Positions 61,031-64,000 of a stretch of 64,000 nt of DNA are shown here, one piece after another. Below the pieces are notes generated by a model that did not search any database, was not told the origin of the DNA, and saw only the letters and a list, made by a program, of their open reading frames with translations. Source of the DNA: GCA-2737725 sp033763995 (lineage in GTDB: Bacteria > Pseudomonadota > Alphaproteobacteria > Rhodospirillales > Rhodospirillaceae); contig JANRJL010000062.1 of the NCBI GenBank assembly GCA_033763995.1, positions 50,118 through 114,117 of the forward strand, read 5' to 3'. Numbering within the stretch: the stretch's first letter is position 1; the number at the start of each line of letters is the position of its first letter. A program made the position numbers and the translations under genes.

Positions 61031-62005
61031 CTAGAGCCGGACCAGGGCCGAACCCCAAGTAAATCCGCCGCCCATGGTCTCCATCAGCAGCAATTGGCCG
61101 GGTTTGATGCGTCCGTCGTTGATGCCCTGGTTGAGCGCCAGGGGGATCGAGGCGGCCGAGGTATTGGCGTGCTGATCCACCGTCACGATGACCTTTTCGG
61201 GGCCCAGGCCGAGCTTCTTGGCGGTGCTGTCGAGGATGCGTAAGTTGGCCTGGTGCGGCACCAGCCAGTCGATTTGATCGAAGCTGACGCCGTTGGCCTC
61301 CACCGCCTCGCGCGCGGTCTCGGCCAAATTCACCACGGCGTGACGGAAGACTTCCTTGCCCTCCATGCGCAGCAGGCCGGTGGTTTGCGTCGACGACACG
61401 CCGCCGTCGGCATAGAGGATGCCGAAGTAACGCCCGTCGGAATGCAGATGCGTCGACAGCACGCCGCGATCGGCCGCCGTGCCCTTGCCCTGCCCCGCCG
61501 TCAGCACCACCGCACCGGCGCCGTCGCCGAACAGCACGCAGGTGCCCCGGTCGGTCCAATCGAGAAAGCGCGAGAGCGTCTCGGCGCCGATCACCAGGGC
61601 GTTCTTGGCCTGCCCGGCTTTGATGAAATTGTCCGCCACCGCCAGGCCATAGACCCAACCCGAACACACGGCCTGGACGTCGAAGGCCGGGATTCCGGGC
61701 CGTCCGATGGCCGCCTGAACCTTGGCCGCCGTGGCCGGAAAGGTGTTGTCGGGCGTGGTGGTGGCCACGATCAGCAGGTCGAGGTCGTTGCCCGTGAGGC
61801 CCGCCGCCTTGAGCGCGCCCTTGCCCGCCTCGATGGCGAGGTCCGAGGTGCATTGCCCCGGGGCGGCGATGTGACGCTGCTTGATGCCCGTGCGCTCGGT
61901 GATCCACTCGTCGGAGGTATCCACGCGCTTGGACAGTTCGACGTTGGTGACGACGTTTTCGGGCAAGTACGACCCGACGCCCTGAATGATGGACCGGATC
62001 GTCAT
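61031..62005 (-). CDS. fabH: Beta-ketoacyl-ACP synthase III
   Basis: 324 residues. Catalytic C114 (FDVQAVCSGWVYGL), H251 (WLVPHQANLRIL) and N281 (DQHANTSAASI) are all present. It condenses acetyl-CoA with malonyl-ACP to start fatty-acid synthesis. The start overlaps the plsX stop by 4 nt. Confidence 0.97.
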   Translation of the reverse strand: MTIRSIIQGVGSYLPENVVTNVELSKRVDTSDEWITERTGIKQRHIAAPGQCTSDLAIEAGKGALKAAGLTGNDLDLLIVATTTPDNTFPATAAKVQAAIGRPGIPAFDVQAVCSGWVYGLAVADNFIKAGQAKNALVIGAETLSRFLDWTDRGTCVLFGDGAGAVVLTAGQGKGTAADRGVLSTHLHSDGRYFGILYADGGVSSTQTTGLLRMEGKEVFRHAVVNLAETAREAVEANGVSFDQIDWLVPHQANLRILDSTAKKLGLGPEKVIVTVDQHANTSAASIPLALNQGINDGRIKPGQLLLMETMGGGFTWGSALVRL

Positions 62006-63066
62006 TCCGAAACCGCCCCGAGGGCTTGCTGGGCAGCGGCCGGTGCCGTGGCCGCGCCGATGCGCTCCAGCTCCTCGCCGATCTTGGTGTTGAGATCCCG
62101 CGCGATCATATCCACTGCCACTCCGATGGCGTTGGCGAACCCGACGGCGTCCGTGCCGCCGTGGCTTTTCACCACCACGCCGTTCAAGCCCACAAACAGC
62201 GCGCCGTTATACTTGCGCGGATCGAGCCGCGCCATCATTTGGGACAACACCGGCTTGGCGAAAATCATGCCGAACTTCGCCAGCCACGAACTGCGGATCG
62301 CGCTTTTGAGAAATTCGGTGAACAGCTTGGCGGTGCCCTCGGCGGTTTTCAGCGCCACGTTGCCCGTGAAGCCGTCGGTGACCACCACGTCCACGGTGCC
62401 CATGGCGATGTCATCGCCCTCGATGAAGCCGTGAAATTCCAGTTCCAGGGGCGAATCGCGCAGCATTTGCGCGGCTTGGCGCAGGGTGTCGGTGCCCTTC
62501 AGGTCTTCCGAGCCGATATTCAGCAGGCCGATGCTGGGCCGCTCCATGCCGAGCAGCGCGCGGGCGAAGCACTCGCCCATGACCGCGAATTCCACCAGGT
62601 TGCGCGCATCGCAGATCGCGTTGGCGCCGAGATCGAGCATGGCGGTTTCGCCGACCTTGGTGGGAAACATGCTGCAGATGGCCGGGCGGTCGATGCCGGG
62701 CAAGGTGCGCATGATGAGTTTGGACATCGCCATCAGCGCGCCGGTGTTGCCCGCCGAGACCACGCCCGCCGCATCGCCCTGTTTCACCGCGTCGATGGCT
62801 TTCCACATGCTGGAATTGCGCCCCTGACGCAGCGCCTGGCTGGGTTTGGCGTCGCCGGTGATGACGTCGGGCGCGTGCCGGATGGTGCAACAGTCGGCGA
62901 GGTTGGATTCCTTGGCGACCAGGGCCTGCAGCCGGGCTTCGTCGCCGAACAGCAGGAACTTGGCCTTGGGGTAGCGCACGCGGGCCATGGACACGCCGCG
63001 CACGACGATGTCCGGCGCGTTGTCGCCGCCCATGGCGTCGATTGAAATGGTTTGCGACGCGCTCAC
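62002..63066 (-). CDS. plsX: Phosphate acyltransferase PlsX
   Basis: GTG 63066 with GGGGA nearby is taken as the start, because TISIDAMGGDNAPDIVVRG is the usual PlsX N-terminus; 354 residues. Further motifs are VVSAGNTGALMA, LDLGAN, LLNIGSEDLKGTD and DVVVTDGFTGNVALKTAEG. It turns acyl-ACP into acyl-phosphate for phospholipid synthesis. Followed by fabH, a near-universal arrangement. Confidence 0.96.
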   Translation of the reverse strand: MSASQTISIDAMGGDNAPDIVVRGVSMARVRYPKAKFLLFGDEARLQALVAKESNLADCCTIRHAPDVITGDAKPSQALRQGRNSSMWKAIDAVKQGDAAGVVSAGNTGALMAMSKLIMRTLPGIDRPAICSMFPTKVGETAMLDLGANAICDARNLVEFAVMGECFARALLGMERPSIGLLNIGSEDLKGTDTLRQAAQMLRDSPLELEFHGFIEGDDIAMGTVDVVVTDGFTGNVALKTAEGTAKLFTEFLKSAIRSSWLAKFGMIFAKPVLSQMMARLDPRKYNGALFVGLNGVVVKSHGGTDAVGFANAIGVAVDMIARDLNTKIGEELERIGAATAPAAAQQALGAVSE

Positions 63067-63178
63067 CTGTTTCCCCGTCAGGTTTCGCCTAAATCGTTCG
63101 CCCGGCCCCAAGCGCCGGACGTGGTCCGTGCCGAAACGCCAGGACCGAACACGAGCGGATTATAGAGATAGAATCCGT

Positions 63179-63367
63179 TCAGGCGGCAGTGGCTTTTGGC
63201 GCAGCGACTTCGCGACCGTCGTAATGCCCGCAGCTCGCGCAGATGTTGTGGGGGCGCTTGCGCTCGCCGCAATTGGGGCACTCTTGGTAGGCATTGGGGC
63301 CCAGGGCGTGGTGCGAGCGGCGCATATTGCGGCGCGATTTGGAGGTTTTCTTCTTTGGCACAGCCAT
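63179..63367 (-). CDS. rpmF: 50S ribosomal protein L32
   Basis: 62 residues: MAVPKKKTSKSRRNMRRSHHAL, then a four-cysteine zinc ribbon CPNCGERKRPHNICASCGHY (the zinc-binding form) and a short Ala/Lys tail. It lies between the DUF177 gene and plsX as in most bacteria. Confidence 0.98.
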   Translation of the reverse strand: MAVPKKKTSKSRRNMRRSHHALGPNAYQECPNCGERKRPHNICASCGHYDGREVAAPKATAA

Positions 63368-63464
63368 GGCGGGTTCTTTCGTGGAAATGGGCGCGCACGC
63401 GCCGGAGGCGGTCGCGGAAGGCGCAGTTCATAGCGGAAAGGGGGTCCGGGTGCAAGCCATGTAA

Positions 63465-64000
63465 CTACTTGTTTTTGCCTCCGGTTTTGAGTTTTGCCAG
63501 GGCCGCGAAGGGCGACACGGTGGCCGAGTCGGGTATCGCCGCCCCCACCGCGACGGGCTCGAACCGGGCTCCCGGGGCGCGCGGATAGGGATCAAGGTGC
63601 AAGGCCAGTTGCTCCACGGCGATTTCGCCCAGGTCCACCTGGCCGTCGACGATGATCTCGGGCGTGTCCTCGTCGGGCGAGAGTTCCAGCTCGGCCCCCT
63701 CGCCGTCCACGTCGATCTCGCGGCTGAAGGTGACCAGCACATCCTGAGATACGGACACCGGCAAGGGCTCCAGCGAGACCACGCACTGCTGCACCACGTC
63801 GGCGGCGAAGCGCCCGCTCACCTCCACCGCGCCGGCGCCCAAGGGCTTCACGACGAAAGAGGCGCCGAGCTTGGGCAGGTCCAACACCGCCAAGCGTTGT
63901 GCAACCAATTTGCGTTCGGCCGCGTCGGCGGCGATGTCGTAGCTGCGCCCCTGCGCGGACAACTGCAGCACCTCGACGGGGCGGGAAAACTCATGGGGCG
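63465..64000 (-). CDS. DUF177 (YceD) family protein, N-terminus beyond the window
   Basis: The frame is open to the window edge; at least 8 codons (HEFSRPVE) precede the first possible internal start and fit the family's N-terminus, so the gene is cut by the edge. Visible: CVVSLEPLPVSVSQDVLVTFSRE (the conserved Cys and strand), an acidic EGAELELSPDEDTPEIIVDGQVDLGEIAVEQLALHLDPYPRAPGA block, then the usual PF-ALAKLK C-terminus. In many bacteria yceD is co-transcribed with rpmF and affects 23S rRNA maturation. The role here is inferred. Confidence 0.9.
   Translation of the reverse strand, partial: PHEFSRPVEVLQLSAQGRSYDIAADAAERKLVAQRLAVLDLPKLGASFVVKPLGAGAVEVSGRFAADVVQQCVVSLEPLPVSVSQDVLVTFSREIDVDGEGAELELSPDEDTPEIIVDGQVDLGEIAVEQLALHLDPYPRAPGARFEPVAVGAAIPDSATVSPFAALAKLKTGGKNK

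Overview
This 64-kb window is GC-rich chromosomal DNA of an alphaproteobacterium. The best indicator is the gene order dusB-ntrB-ntrC-ntrY-ntrX-trkA-(dat)-hfq-hflX with mazG nearby. It is supported by a fused ispDF, an NtrYX pair whose NtrX lacks the sigma-54 loop, and the order DUF177-rpmF-plsX-fabH-ihfA-merR. I infer a Rhodospirillales-like lineage, but the sequence alone does not prove it. There is no phage, intact insertion sequence, rRNA operon or CRISPR array. Two tRNAs are present: Ser-UGA and Pro-GGG.

Layout. 1-5 kb: the 3' end of mfd; two paralogous small proteins flanking a pentapeptide-repeat protein; a DsbA/FrnE thioredoxin-fold protein; a chrB-chrA chromate-efflux operon. 5-9 kb: a secreted Sel1-repeat protein, tRNA-Ser, and mtnP-mtnA-class II aldolase, which looks like a methylthioadenosine to DHAP salvage shunt. 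9-13 kb: an ABC importer of the NMT1/SsuBC type with an FkbM methyltransferase, then a zeta-toxin-like pair. 13-18 kb: a membrane nucleotidyl cyclase and cell-wall genes (mltB-like, rlpA, dacA). 18-29 kb: the housekeeping run tmk-holB ... metG-tatD-MBL hydrolase, split after holB by about 5.8 kb of accessory DNA. That insert carries a tandem-domain nitrilase, a BrnT/BrnA module with duplicated antitoxin tails and short inverted motifs, a large hairpin, an ACE-like M2 peptidase and a GIY-YIG protein.

29-35 kb: a DUF4442-like protein, an isolated fliG, an HTH protein fused to an unknown AT-richer domain behind a perfect palindrome, a small coiled-coil protein, an MFS transporter, and mazG preceded by two long palindromes. 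35-42 kb: a putative lipoprotein, an inositol-monophosphatase family gene, hflX, hfq, an alpha/beta hydrolase, a HAD phosphatase, dat and trkA. 43-51 kb: the complete nitrogen two-component block ntrX-ntrY-ntrC-ntrB-dusB, then ispDF in the opposite direction. 51-59 kb: a beta-barrel protein; a secreted BNR/sialidase-like protein with a CPCC motif coupled to a TlpA-like thioredoxin; a response regulator / TPR-YaiO barrel / HEAT / GT2 cassette that looks like a synthase-dependent exopolysaccharide system; cutA. 59-64 kb: small hypotheticals, tRNA-Pro, and merR-ihfA-fabH-plsX-rpmF-DUF177.

Dispersed palindromic repeats of at least three families sit in the gaps between 29 and 42 kb. The strongest leads for something undescribed are the 54-58.5 kb polysaccharide-like cassette, the HTH fusion at 31 kb, the secreted CPCC/thioredoxin pair at 52-54 kb, and the toxin-antitoxin tail repeats with the compositionally mosaic M2 peptidase at 22-25.5 kb. 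All functional statements rest on motifs and gene context read by eye; no database search was possible.
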